Origin: Harmothoe impar
Lineage: Eukaryota; Annelida; Polychaeta; Phyllodocida; Polynoidae
Reading direction: 5' to 3'
Length of the DNA: 64,000 bases
Assembly: GCA_947462335.1 (NCBI GenBank)
Contig: OX381714.1
Location: forward strand, 34,682,025 to 34,746,024
The translations under genes and the position numbers were made by a program. Under the pieces are notes generated by a model. That model ran no database searches and was not told where the DNA came from. It saw only the letters and a list, made by a program, of their open reading frames with translations. Below, in pieces: positions 1-9,671 of this stretch (its first letter is position 1; the number at the start of each line of letters is the position of its first letter).

Positions 1-48
1 GGCTATCACCGGGACCCTAAGCATCCCTGGGTAACCGGGGAGAAACCC

Positions 49-1116
49 ATGCCGGAAAAACACCCCATTGACCCCACCCTCCGCCGTCCCTCCTCTACTT
101 CCCCAGCATCCGCGGCCAGGGAGACGGCACCCTCGCCGTCTGCGGAGTCGGCCAGCCACCGACGATCCTCCACACCCGCCCGGGGTTCCAGCAGCCGGAG
201 GGAGAGCAGCGCCTCCGCCAGTAGGATCCTCGACTCCGCAGCCCGGCCCACTACCTCTGCCAACAGCAAGTCGCCCCCGGCTGGTAAGGGTAAGACCACC
301 TCCTCGTCTTCTAAAGCGGTCCCTAGCGTGGTGGTGGTGCCGAATCGATCGTCTCCCAGGGTGGAGGAGAAGAAAGCCCGAGAGCGACAACAGGCTGCGG
401 AGTCATCCGCGGAGTCGGGTAGGAAGGTAGCCACCACCTCAAAGGGCACTCCCACCAGCTCCTCCAGGAAGGCCTCCTCCACCGGCTCCACCTCTACCTC
501 CACCAGCTCCTCCAGGAAGACCTCCTCCGCCTCGTCCACCTCTACCTCCACCAGTTCCGCCAAGAAAACCTCCTCCACCTCATCTACTGGCTCCACCTCT
601 GCCTCAGACAGAAAGCGGGGGAGAGAAACGGAGGAGGGCACACCGGGGGGTAAGAAAAGGAAGGAGACAGTGGTCATGCTACCCCCAAATAAACCCCCGA
701 GACAGGTAGCAACTGGTGAGGAAATAGGGCTGCGGGTGCCGGTGGTGATACTGACCCGTACCCCCACAAAAGCGGAGCGAAAGCAACCCCCAACCAAAGA
801 ACCGGAAGAGATGGAGGCGGCACCATCGGGCAGTGAATCCACCCTAACGGCCTCCGAGCAGCTCACCACCTCACCCCTGCAGGGAGAGCGGGCGGACTCG
901 CTGGGCCCCTCACCCGGGTTCAGCCTGGGCTCGCCTGAAGGCCGACCGGCGGGCAGCATCTCCTCCGAGGCAGAAGCGGCACTGGCCGCCACCAACCTCA
1001 TGGCGATGGGGACCCCGGGCAGGCAGTTGCCACCCCCCCCACGGATCAGCCAGAGGACGAGGAAACATCACAAGAGAGGGCCCGCCGCCTGCAGGAGCGC
1101 ATGCGCATCTACCTAA
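49..1116 (+). CDS. Unrecognised Ser/Thr/Pro-rich ORF in a GC-rich block (N-terminal part)
   Basis: I do not recognise this 355-residue ORF. It starts at the first ATG of the window's GC-rich block, 48 bases from the edge, so a longer upstream part cannot be excluded. Residues about 1-190 are low-complexity Ser/Thr/Ala/Pro, with tandem stretches built on S-S-R-K-A-S-S and T-S-T-S-T-S. They are followed by a strongly basic patch (DRKRGRETEE then GGKKRKE), which looks like a nuclear-localisation or nucleic-acid-binding segment. Base composition is far richer in G+C than the rest of the window and third positions are mostly G or C. The last ~30 residues, after a run of eight Cs at 1033-1040, look like out-of-frame translation (many His, Arg and Cys). 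The next ORF, read upstream in its own frame, is instead acidic and regular there (includes PEDEE). The true product may therefore shift into that frame. Candidates are an accessory ORF of a retroelement or of an integrated virus; no diagnostic domain is visible. Confidence 0.45.
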   Translation: MPEKHPIDPTLRRPSSTSPASAARETAPSPSAESASHRRSSTPARGSSSRRESSASASRILDSAARPTTSANSKSPPAGKGKTTSSSSKAVPSVVVVPNRSSPRVEEKKARERQQAAESSAESGRKVATTSKGTPTSSSRKASSTGSTSTSTSSSRKTSSASSTSTSTSSAKKTSSTSSTGSTSASDRKRGRETEEGTPGGKKRKETVVMLPPNKPPRQVATGEEIGLRVPVVILTRTPTKAERKQPPTKEPEEMEAAPSGSESTLTASEQLTTSPLQGERADSLGPSPGFSLGSPEGRPAGSISSEAEAALAATNLMAMGTPGRQLPPPPRISQRTRKHHKRGPAACRSACAST

Positions 1117-2405
1117 GCTTTGGGGATACTCCAGAGGAGAAGGAGGCTCTGGTGGCAGCAGGAGTTCCCCCTCCCACCGAAAGGTCGCTCACCCATACCC
1201 TCTCCTCCCCTGCCCAGACTTCCCCAGGTCTTTTTATTCCGCACAGCGCGGGGTACGTCATTGAGGTGGAAGAGCCCCCCCCGCGCCCCCCAGTGCGATA
1301 CCACCGTATAGCCCTCTCCGAGGAGGAAGAGGAGGGGGAGGAGCAAGTGACGCGCACCACCGTCACCATCTCCCCACGGGAGGTAGCAGGCGAAGAGTCA
1401 CCACGCCCGGAACAGTCCCCACCTCCAGAGGGAGAACCAGACGCTACCATCCCCGGCACGTCCACCCCCACGACTGGACAGGCCGACACACGGAGGGTGG
1501 TGCCCGCGACGCCTCAGGTAGCCGGCGAGCTTTTTATCATGCCCGCCAACCTGATGGTACATCTCCTGGCTATGTGGGATGGCTCGGGAGACGTAGTCTG
1601 GCAGGAGGGGCGCAGCGACGACGGGGAGTGGAACAACTCTCTGGTAACACTGTTGCCACCCAGCAACCCCACGCACAGAGTAGTGTTTTACCCTTATGAT
1701 CCCACCCGGCCCCCTACGTCTACCCCCTTGAGGGAACCAGACGAACCCCACCCCCCACCCAACCCCCACCTGGACGCTCTAATACAGGATTTTCCCCCTG
1801 CAGCGGCACCGGAGGAGTGGCGGTCACCACAAGACAGCCACCCGCGGCGTAAATTACAAAAGGAGTCCGCCAGACCGGAGACAGAAAGGGTGGTGCCCCC
1901 GGCGCCCACTCAGAAGTGGGGAGGGCTACAGGGAAGAGCCAAATATCATCAGAAGGCGGCGGAGGAGCAGCGACTGGGGGGAACGCGAACCAGGCCACTC
2001 CGCACACCCACCAGCGCTCGACAGCAAAGACACTCCCCAACCTCTCGCCCAGGGAGTGGTCCCCCTTCAGCCGCCCGAGTGCTAGGATCCCACCGGCACG
2101 GGCCCACGGCAGATCCACCCGCCTGGATGCCGTGGTGGTTTGTCTCCGGTAGGGAGCCAAACCGGCTGGAGCGGTGGGCTGCATTTTTACTCCCCCCCAT
2201 CTCCATGGGGGAGGAATTTGCGGCCACCGGGGGCGACGTATCCAGCCGTCTCCGTGTGATTGGCCCGGGGACCTACGATGTCATAGCTTCAATAACGACC
2301 AGATACCGGCTACTTCAAGACGAGCGGAGGCCACGACCACGCAAGGTGAGTGCGCCATCCAGCCTGATAATTACCAGAGGGGACGAGAGGGAGGGGAAGC
2401 CGTAA
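1101..2405 (+). CDS. Unrecognised Pro-rich ORF, probable continuation of the preceding one
   Basis: A 434-residue ORF overlapping the previous one by 16 bases, in the -1 frame relative to it. Family unknown. It begins with a regular segment (RIYLSFGDTPEEKEALVAAG), then an acidic run (SEEEEEGEEQ) and Pro-rich linkers. A more ordinary hydrophobic/aromatic core lies around residues 145-200 (VAGELFIMPANLMVHLLAMW). A second folded-looking segment with several Trp sits near residues 345-400 (PAWMPWWFVSGREPNRLERW). The frame stays open well upstream of its ATG, so this Met need not be the start. A strong splice-donor sequence, CGCAAG|GTGAGT, lies inside the ORF after base 2345; if used, the last ~19 residues would not be translated. 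The opposite strand is also open over long stretches, but that follows from the high G+C. Confidence 0.45.
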   Translation: MRIYLSFGDTPEEKEALVAAGVPPPTERSLTHTLSSPAQTSPGLFIPHSAGYVIEVEEPPPRPPVRYHRIALSEEEEEGEEQVTRTTVTISPREVAGEESPRPEQSPPPEGEPDATIPGTSTPTTGQADTRRVVPATPQVAGELFIMPANLMVHLLAMWDGSGDVVWQEGRSDDGEWNNSLVTLLPPSNPTHRVVFYPYDPTRPPTSTPLREPDEPHPPPNPHLDALIQDFPPAAAPEEWRSPQDSHPRRKLQKESARPETERVVPPAPTQKWGGLQGRAKYHQKAAEEQRLGGTRTRPLRTPTSARQQRHSPTSRPGSGPPSAARVLGSHRHGPTADPPAWMPWWFVSGREPNRLERWAAFLLPPISMGEEFAATGGDVSSRLRVIGPGTYDVIASITTRYRLLQDERRPRPRKVSAPSSLIITRGDEREGKP

Positions 2406-3400
2406 GAAGGAAGGGAGGGGAATGAAGCAAACGCCAGAGGCCCGGTATAGGGCCCCGGGGCGGCGGAGGACCAGTACAGGACCTCCACGGGTAGTACTTA
2501 AGAAGGGGAGAAGTGATACTACCATCGTGAGCGCTACGGGAGGGAGGAATAAAAGAAGAGAGAAATCTTACCTGACCTTACCTTAAAATTGTGTTGACTT
2601 GTAGGAAGGAGGAGGGTCCCCCCCTCGCCGTAGGGACGAGTAGGACCCCGCAGCAAGTCCGGACGGAGCGGCCGGCGTGGAGGCACCGGTCATCCCCTCC
2701 ACCCGTCATCTTCAACATCATCACCATCCACCACCTCACCCCCTAGAAGTTCGGGCAGCATGTTTCCGGCAGCATTAGAGACTTAAGATCCCCACAGGGG
2801 ACTCCGCACATGTTACGCATAGGTTATATCATAAGCGAACTCCGCAGGAGTCGTGCAGTTTTAAATATTATTATTGTTAGAAAAGGATCGAGCGATCTCA
2901 CCGTTTATGACTGTAACTTTGCAGGAGCAGCGCTATATAAATAAGCATGTGAATCAAAAGTAACTAGAGTTAAGCCGCAGGGATACCACCAATTGTAATC
3001 CGGTATTGCGGAGTCGCTATATTTATCTCTACTTCGATTAGGGAGGGAGGGTACAGCTGTAAATAACGAGGGAAGGGTGTAGCGGGAAGGAGCCGCTGCG
3101 GAGTCTGGAGCGCAGGAGTAGTTCGTCCGCCGCCCACCAGAGGGCGCCTCCGTAGCGAGCCCTATATTAGGGCGCGCTGCGGAGTCGTGCCTCAGTCTAC
3201 TTTGGCTCAAGCTTGGCGACGGACGTACTCCCTGAGCTCCTAACTCCGCAGTTGGTCATAAGAACTGTCGATGTGCCTTATGTATAATTAATAACCTCTA
3301 GTCAAGCACTTTCCTGAATACAAGCCTTTATTCATAAACTGTCTGTGTTCTCGTGTTCCTTGCATTCCCCAGTCGGCCTTAGTCTTTCTATTACAATATG
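2406..3400 (+). other. Non-coding region after the GC-rich ORFs; possible LTR or promoter/terminator
   Basis: No convincing ORF. The sequence has a purine-rich tract right after the stop (about 2400-2425). Short motifs recur: ACTCCGCA or its complement GCGGAGT appears repeatedly between 2800 and 3250. A TATA-like CTATATAAATAAG lies near 2932, a second near 3160 (CCTATATTAGGG), and an AT-rich polyadenylation-like segment (AATACAAGCCTTTATTC) near 3317-3333. This order would fit a long terminal repeat of an LTR element whose internal part ends at 2405, but no second LTR copy is in the window. The call stays tentative. Confidence 0.25.
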
Positions 3401-3421
3401 CATTACTGGACACATCAGAGT

Positions 3422-3526
<105 letters not shown>

Positions 3527-3939
3527 AACATACACATTTGGTTTATATATAGGCGTATATATCTGGTCACAGCCTTGTGCTTTTATGTACCAGGGCTGGG
3601 GAGATTGGTCTAACTATTGGGATCAGTATGCAAATGGTAAAATAGAGGTCTGCTGTCAGGATTTTGGGTCGGTGCATCAAGTGAACTGTGGTGTTAGGGC
3701 ACATCATCATGTTTACTGTCAGGGACCATGATGATGACGAAGCCCTGTCGCTTATTTTTAAAAAAAGGACAAATAGTGGCATATCTTTGGCATATTTGGT
3801 ATCAAATTAAAGCTTGAACTCTTCGTAATACAGTGGGCTAGGAATAACATACATTTTGCCAACTTCTATTGATCGACTTAATGACTTAACCATCAACTTG
3901 ATGACTTAACGATTAAAATGTGATATTTGTTCGCGATAA

Positions 3940-4065
3940 CCCAGTAAACAAGAAACGTTATACCACATTTTATAACGTTATATAACGTTTCTCTACGGCT
4001 CCTTACTATGGCAAAACGTTATATAAAGTTTTAAAACGTTATTTTGACGTTTTTTGTCAGCTGGG
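3940..4065. mobile_element. Palindromic MITE with CCCAG...CTGGG ends, AACGTT-rich
   Basis: Begins CCCAGTAAACAAGAAACGTT and ends GACGTTTTTTGTCAGCTGGG, so the ends are inverted repeats. The middle is made of TATAACGTTATA-like palindromes. A second copy lies at 61487-61633 in the opposite orientation and shares the central TCTCTACGGCTCCTTACTATGGC-type spacer (as its reverse complement). That match shows it is a dispersed family rather than chance AT-rich palindromes. Confidence 0.75.
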
Positions 4066-4401
4066 AAGTCGATATCTTTCCATACATTTTGGTCCCATGG
4101 TAAAGAGAAATTAGATTTTTTTTAAAACCTCGTTCGTCATATTTCTCAATGCTTGGTGATGAAAAACCATCTTCTTTTTGAGCGGCCTAATATATAGGCA
4201 ATCTCTAATGGTTTGACAATGACCAAATGGTCGTTACAATTACGACCGTTGTAATAGACAAGCAACATAAGACGTGCGTAAATTTGATCACCGTTCTATT
4301 GTTAAAACATCCAAATAACCAGAGAATATAATATACACCAAATAAGTGGAACTCAAACAAATAATTTAATTAGGTTCTGCACATGGGTTAGGTCAAAAAA
4401 A

Positions 4402-4609
4402 GGTTTGTTTCATGTCACCCGACCGACCATACCAAAACCGGGCCGACCCTACGTTTTTCTATGCAATTTTGAAGACATTTCCGTATGTTTACCCTCTTTT
4501 GGTCAATTTTAGGGTCTTCTGAGGGGCTGGCTAGTACTTTCATGTTTAAAAAAAAGTTAAAAACGGAATCCGGCCTACCGACCCTACATTTTCTGCCTGA
4601 AACAAACCG
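4402..4609. mobile_element. Possible foldback element
   Basis: Thirteen-base inverted ends (GGTTTGTTTCA and TGAAACAAACC) flank a segment carrying CCGACCCTACG on the left and CCGACCCTACATTTT on the right. Only one full copy is visible. The flanking 4066-5200 otherwise shows no gene. Confidence 0.4.
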
Positions 4610-5204
4610 TCTTTATTTCTTTATCTCCCACATATACAGTAGATAAACTTGTGGCTGATAAACAGTTTGATGGATCTATTATTTTTGAAACGTATGCGTC
4701 AGGCAAGATGATCCAAAATATTAGGTTAGGTAGGTCTGATTTCTTTATGTTTCATACTTTTTTATGTTGAGAGCATCAGGAATAGCGGGTCATCAGGATG
4801 ACTCACTGATTCCCCCAATAACAAAATCCCGAAATTGTTCCATATTCTTGTCAAAAAGCAATTTCCTGGAATGAAATAGATCAGGCCATTGAAATCAGTG
4901 GGAGCTTCTTCTATCTGACCAAAAATTGCTAAAAATTTAGAAAAATATGAATATTTGAAAAATAACCAAAACTAAATTCCCAAAAGGGAAACAATGCTAG
5001 GATTGGACTTATTTTGGAGCTACGGTCGGGTTGCCTGAAACGCACTTTTTTTTACCAGAGGACCAAGGCGATGTAAGACATACCTAACAAAGAATCAAGA
5101 CAATCAGTGTTTTACCTCTTTATTACAATTCACTGAATCATAATTTTGGGATTTTGATATGAGGATTCCTGATCTAGTATTTTTCTAAGTTTCCCAATAA
5201 CCCT

Positions 5205-5335
5205 TCGGTAGTGCCTCAACCCTTTGGGTCTGCATGAGGCTTGAATGCAGCCCTGGCGAGTTACCTGCCAGGTCTGCACTCATGCATCATGATGACCAAG
5301 GCACGATGCATTAATGTATTGGGTTATCCTTAAAG
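5205..5335. mobile_element. Degenerate copy of the TTAA-type palindromic MITE
   Basis: Carries the hairpin core of the family described at 24857-25033: GCATGAGGCTTGAATGCAGC, CCTGGCGAGTTACCTGCCAGG, then GCATCATGATGACC. It ends in GGGTTATCC. It lies just downstream of the GST stop codon and may overlap the 3' untranslated region. Confidence 0.6.
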
Positions 5336-5412
5336 TATCAAAGGAGGCAGGTGATTCTAATCCAAGTTGATTCTGCCTCCATTAATTAGTGTGGCATTAC
5401 TAAGTTGTGGTT

Positions 5413-8400
5413 TTAGAAGGGTGTGACGGGGCGCTTCTTGATCCAGGCGGCTACCTTAGGTTCATTGAACACATTGTTCTGCATGGCCTTGAGTTTGGGG
5501 AAGTCGTCCATGTTGAGTTTGAAGCCCAAGTTAGGCCCCATGATCAGGATCTGGGCGGCCACAAAGTCAGCCAGACTCAGCTGTATAAAGAACAATGTCA
5601 AAGGGATTCGTGAATACAAGCAGGGTAACATCTCACTACCTGGGGTATGGCAAGTTTTGTTTTGTTTTTTTAATCAAAAACTGCACACTATGGTGATAAC
5701 TATACCCAGTCCATTTTCCGATCGAAGAAACTCAAAATGATAGCTGAATCATGAGAAATCCACTTCCATACATTTGATTTATAAAAAGTTGTGTTTGGTA
5801 GCTATATGTATGTGCATTACACCCCACACCACATATTACTACTGGTAAGTGTAGAATTGGGTTCTATTTGAAAAATAGTAGGGTTTTGCTATACTAATTG
5901 TGTCCTCCTCTAAAAGGCATTAGATTTCTAATTGCTATACCAGGCTCGGTAGTGGAGGTTCCCAAATACGTTTGTACGTGCACTACTTTTTTTTTGCGTT
6001 TTCAACTGTAGCTATGAATATGTTAATAATATCAGGACTGTTTTTCCTGCAGATTGAACCTAAACAATTGAAAATTATAACTACCTTGTTCCCGACAAAA
6101 TAGTCACCCTTGATAAGTTTTTCCAGTCTTGCTGTTTCAGCGTGTACGTTTTCCTGGTACTTGGCGCTCAGTGCTTTCTGTAAGTGTAGTTATAAATCAC
6201 ATTTTTAATAGTCATGAGTGTTGTATATTGTATGTGTAAACGAGGCCAGGTAACTTTCACAAAGTTCATAACCGCCTAAGTTGGGTTTAGTGACAAAACG
6301 TGAACCCAATAGAAATTAATAAAATGACATCTGACTGCACTAGCTTTAAACACTTATGTTCAAGAACATATTAGGGAGTGATCATTTTTTAACAACAGGG
6401 GGGGGGGGGTGGTTTTCCGCGCGGAGCGCGCGAAATTTTTTTCACCCCCCCCCGGTCAACGGGTCGAAATTTTTTACCCCCCCCCCCTAAGGGTCGGAAA
6501 TCGGCGCGCGCGCGGGCCCTTTGAAGCATAGTAACGCGCGGGCTTTTTGGCCCAAAACAGGTTAAATTTTTTTGACCCCCCCCCTAAGAGGGGTCCAAAT
6601 TTTTTACACCCCCCCCGGTCAAGGGGTCCAAATTTTTTTGCCCCCCCCCCCCAAACCAACCCCCCCCCCTGTTGATAAAAAATGATCACTCCCTTATAGC
6701 CAATAGATCAAAATATGAGGACTCGGCATTATCCTTATGTTGGTGACTTTATTTTTCGATAATTGCATAACTCATTATTGTATAATTAATGAATATATCC
6801 CTGACGTCTGTATTCATGCGCCATAGCAACAAAGGGCATTAAAGCACTCTGCGGCCCTTAAAGGGTTAACTGCAAAACGTACCTTCTTCTCTTCATCATC
6901 CTTGGCCATGAAGATGTCTCTAAGGGGAGACATGTAGTCTTCCATGCACCCAACGATCATGTCGATGCGTGCAGCCTCTAGGTCATTGCTACCCATCAAG
7001 CCTGAGTAGCAGATTAAAGCCAAAAATGGAATATCAACATTTAACTCTTTAAGGACGGCATCATGCATTAAAGGGCCAGCAAACTGAACCTAAATCGTAA
7101 AATTCTCTGGCAGGGTTGTTGAGTTTATATAACACTCCAGTTATATTTAGAATCCCCCAAACAGAATCCACCACATGCAGGTATATCCTAGCCCTGTGAG
7201 CCTGTATTCCCCAGCACCAGTACCCCATGTATAAAGGCTCAGGCAACCAACAAATAGTTTGCTTGTTGTTCCTTTCCAGCAGTCCTCTGGTCTAGACAAG
7301 TTGCACTGGTGTGACCAGCAGTTGCACTCTGCCAGTGGTATAGAATTGAGTACTAGTGATACCCACCAGTGTACTGACTGCCACCAATGTGCCCACAGAA
7401 AACGGTATACTCCCCCTTGAATAGGCCACATGCTACTATTTTGGGTAAAAAAGGAACATCTATACACAATGATACCATTGCACAATGTGTATACCTAGAG
7501 GCCAATATGTAATCATAAAATCTAAGAGGGTGCTATAGTTTTATCATTCTTTTATAGACTATTTAATGCCAAGCAAAGCCTGATTCATGGTCCCCTTACT
7601 TAAGTCACCTGGCCAGGATAGCATGATCACCTGGTCCCACTGCTCACTGCACCCTTCACCCATACACTGTAAAAAATGTGTATATAATTTAAACACTTTC
7701 ACCGAAACATATTGATAGCAAAATCATTTTTTTCTTTCTGTAAACATGTGCAGGAATATGGCTGCCAGTGATGGGTGAGCTGCAACAGTGAAAAATGGTA
7801 GGCGAGGGCAGTTTGGCTGGCCCACTGGTATTAATCTCCTACTCCTTCTACAGGCTCTTCCCCATATATAGGCCTTTCTTAGTCAAATACATTACCTATA
7901 CTGTTGTTAAACATCCATGGTAATTTAGATAATGTCAACAATAATGAGTAGATAGTGCTGTCCAGAATATTCCAGTGAGCCAGCCAAACTGGCCTTCCCC
8001 ACTATTGTTTCACTTTTTTAGGCCCACCCATCACCAGCAGCCATATCCCTGTACCTGCTGACAGAAGAAAGTGCCTAATTGCTGAGATTCAGTGAAAGTG
8101 TTAAATTTTAATGTGTTTGGGTAAATTTATGTGTTTCAATTAGAAACACTTTTTACAGTGTATGTCTGAAGGCTGTTAGCACACTCAGTCTACTAGGAGG
8201 CCTTTGGTGGGCATGAGGCCTTGTTTACAGCCACATCTGAAGGGTCACTTGGATTGGGGTCAAAATCAGCTGGGTCACATACTTTTGCCCTCTGGTGTAA
8301 AATTTGTGAAGTAAAGATCGATCTGGAATTTGAGGAGCACAGTTTAGTGGCAAAGTTATGAACTACATGAACTCCTAGAGATCCTACCCTTTAATGCTTC

Positions 8401-9656
8401 ATGTCCTTGGTCGTCATGATGCATGAATGCTGCCCTGGCGAGTAACCCGCCACTGCTGTATTCAAGCATCACGCTGACCCTACGGGGTAATGCAATCCCG
8501 AATGGTCGTCATGATGCATGAATGCAGCCTGGTGATTTCTCAATTTTTCATCCCTACATGAACTCATGATCTAGCTGCCAGCTGTTGGGATGTAAAGGGA
8601 CCCTATAATAATGTACTGGAACAATTAAGACGTGTGGGACATTCAACGTTTAATACCATTCTTCTATTCTATATTATTCCCTTCACAATCATGAAGTATC
8701 TCAGGATATGGCATGGTATTGGTAAGTGATAGATAACGGTTCACTTACCTGTCTGCTTAGCCAGGTAGCGGTAGATGGCGCAGCACTGGCCGATCATTTC
8801 TCCATCTATCTCCAGGACGGGGGCCTGGCCGTAGGGTGTCGCTGCAAGCAAGATGGGTGAATTGTTGCATTCATCTCATGGATGGAATATCTCATTTGCC
8901 ATTTTCTCAAATATATATTATATAAGTATTTCTTTACAGTTTTAAACTGAAGAAATCACTTACAACCTTTGTTTACTGATTAGAAATACAAAAGAATACA
9001 TGCAATTTAGCATACAAAGGTCGTAAGTGCCCTCATTTTCCCCATTTTTCCCTAATTATTCCCATGTTTACTAAGGAATTAGGTATAATGTTTTAGTATC
9101 ATCCATATGATTTGTTTTCACTTATTTTAGTTTATATGTAGAACGTTTTTGGGGGTAATGCACCATATATTTGAGAAACTACAGCATCAAAGCCAAAGTG
9201 ATTTTCCTTATTTTGCCCATATCTCAAAACTTGAATTTTCCCCTTACGACCTTTGTATACTGAGGCGACGCGATTCTATTATGCTGCTTCATTATAATGA
9301 CACAGCATTAGGCCTGTTAATTATTAGGGATAACAAATGATCATTAAATCTTTTCTGTCCCGTTTCTCTTCCTTTATCATGTTTGATGTGATATTTCTTT
9401 TGATATTTTATTTATTTATTCATTTATTATCGTTCTTGTTTGAGGAATTTGGAAGGGGGCTCCTGCCACCTTGTTCATACAAACAGATACCGTTGCCAAA
9501 ATGAATCATAGGAAAATACATACTTGGTTTCACCTTGGCCCACTCGTCATTTTCAAAGCGCACGTCTTCATACTCGATACCTCCATATGCCATCATCATG
9601 CGGGCTACCTCACCACGCCCATAGGCATTGAAATAGAGAAGTCTGTAGGTAGGCAT
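5413..9656 (-). CDS. Sigma-class glutathione S-transferase (prostaglandin D synthase-like), 5 coding exons
   Basis: Complete cytosolic GST of 201 residues, the usual family length. Such enzymes conjugate glutathione to electrophiles, and vertebrate relatives isomerise prostaglandin H2. Coding exons in gene order: 9656-9524, 8841-8749, 7001-6883, 6177-6085, 5580-5413. All junctions have GT/AG and matching phases (1, 1, 0, 0). The start MPTYRLLYFNAYGRGEVARM has the catalytic tyrosine at position 8 and the sigma-type YFN..GRGE motif. Then come WAKVKPT-TPYGQAPVLEIDG (cis-Pro loop) and the alpha-helical domain, with FVGNKLSLADF near residue 150 and a C-terminal WIKKRP. Oddity: the G-site Gln-Ser pair that binds the gamma-glutamyl group reads Gln-Cys (GEMIGQCC). 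Paralog identity within the sigma class is not decided. Confidence 0.95.
6374..6693. mobile_element. Harbinger-like MITE copy A (TTA target duplication)
   Basis: A 320-bp element between exons 3 and 4 of the GST gene. It starts GGGAGTGATCATTTTTTAAC and ends in the complement, with long G/C homopolymers inside each terminus. It is flanked by TTA at 6371-6373 and 6694-6696. The centre holds a conserved AGCATAGTAACGCGCGGGC segment found in the other copies. A 3-bp TWA duplication with GG-starting inverted repeats is typical of PIF/Harbinger non-autonomous elements. Confidence 0.85.
7068..8395. mobile_element. TTAA-flanked, Kolobok/piggyBac-type non-autonomous element, copy 1
   Basis: Bounded by TTAA on both sides (7068-7071 and 8392-8395) with inner termini AGGG... 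and ...TCCTACCCT. It matches, in reverse orientation, the copy at 32738-34066. Inside lies a large foldback (7667-8162, CACTGTAAAAA...TTTTTACAGTG). No transposase ORF is visible. It sits 66 bases upstream of the acceptor of GST exon 3, inside the intron. Confidence 0.75.
8396..8545. mobile_element. TTAA-type palindromic MITE copy
   Basis: Contains two GTCGTCATGATGCATGAATGC hairpin arms and the GCCCTGGCGAGTAACCCGCC core, so it resembles one and a half copies of the family. Diverged ends. Confidence 0.6.
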
Positions 9657-9671
9657 GGCGACGGGTTTGAT

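Noticed and set aside
6..1001. 331-codon open frame on the minus strand
   Set aside because: It is antisense to the GC-rich ORF; the acidic, Glu/Val-rich product is what complementing Ser/Lys codons yields. The plus strand has the ordered motifs.
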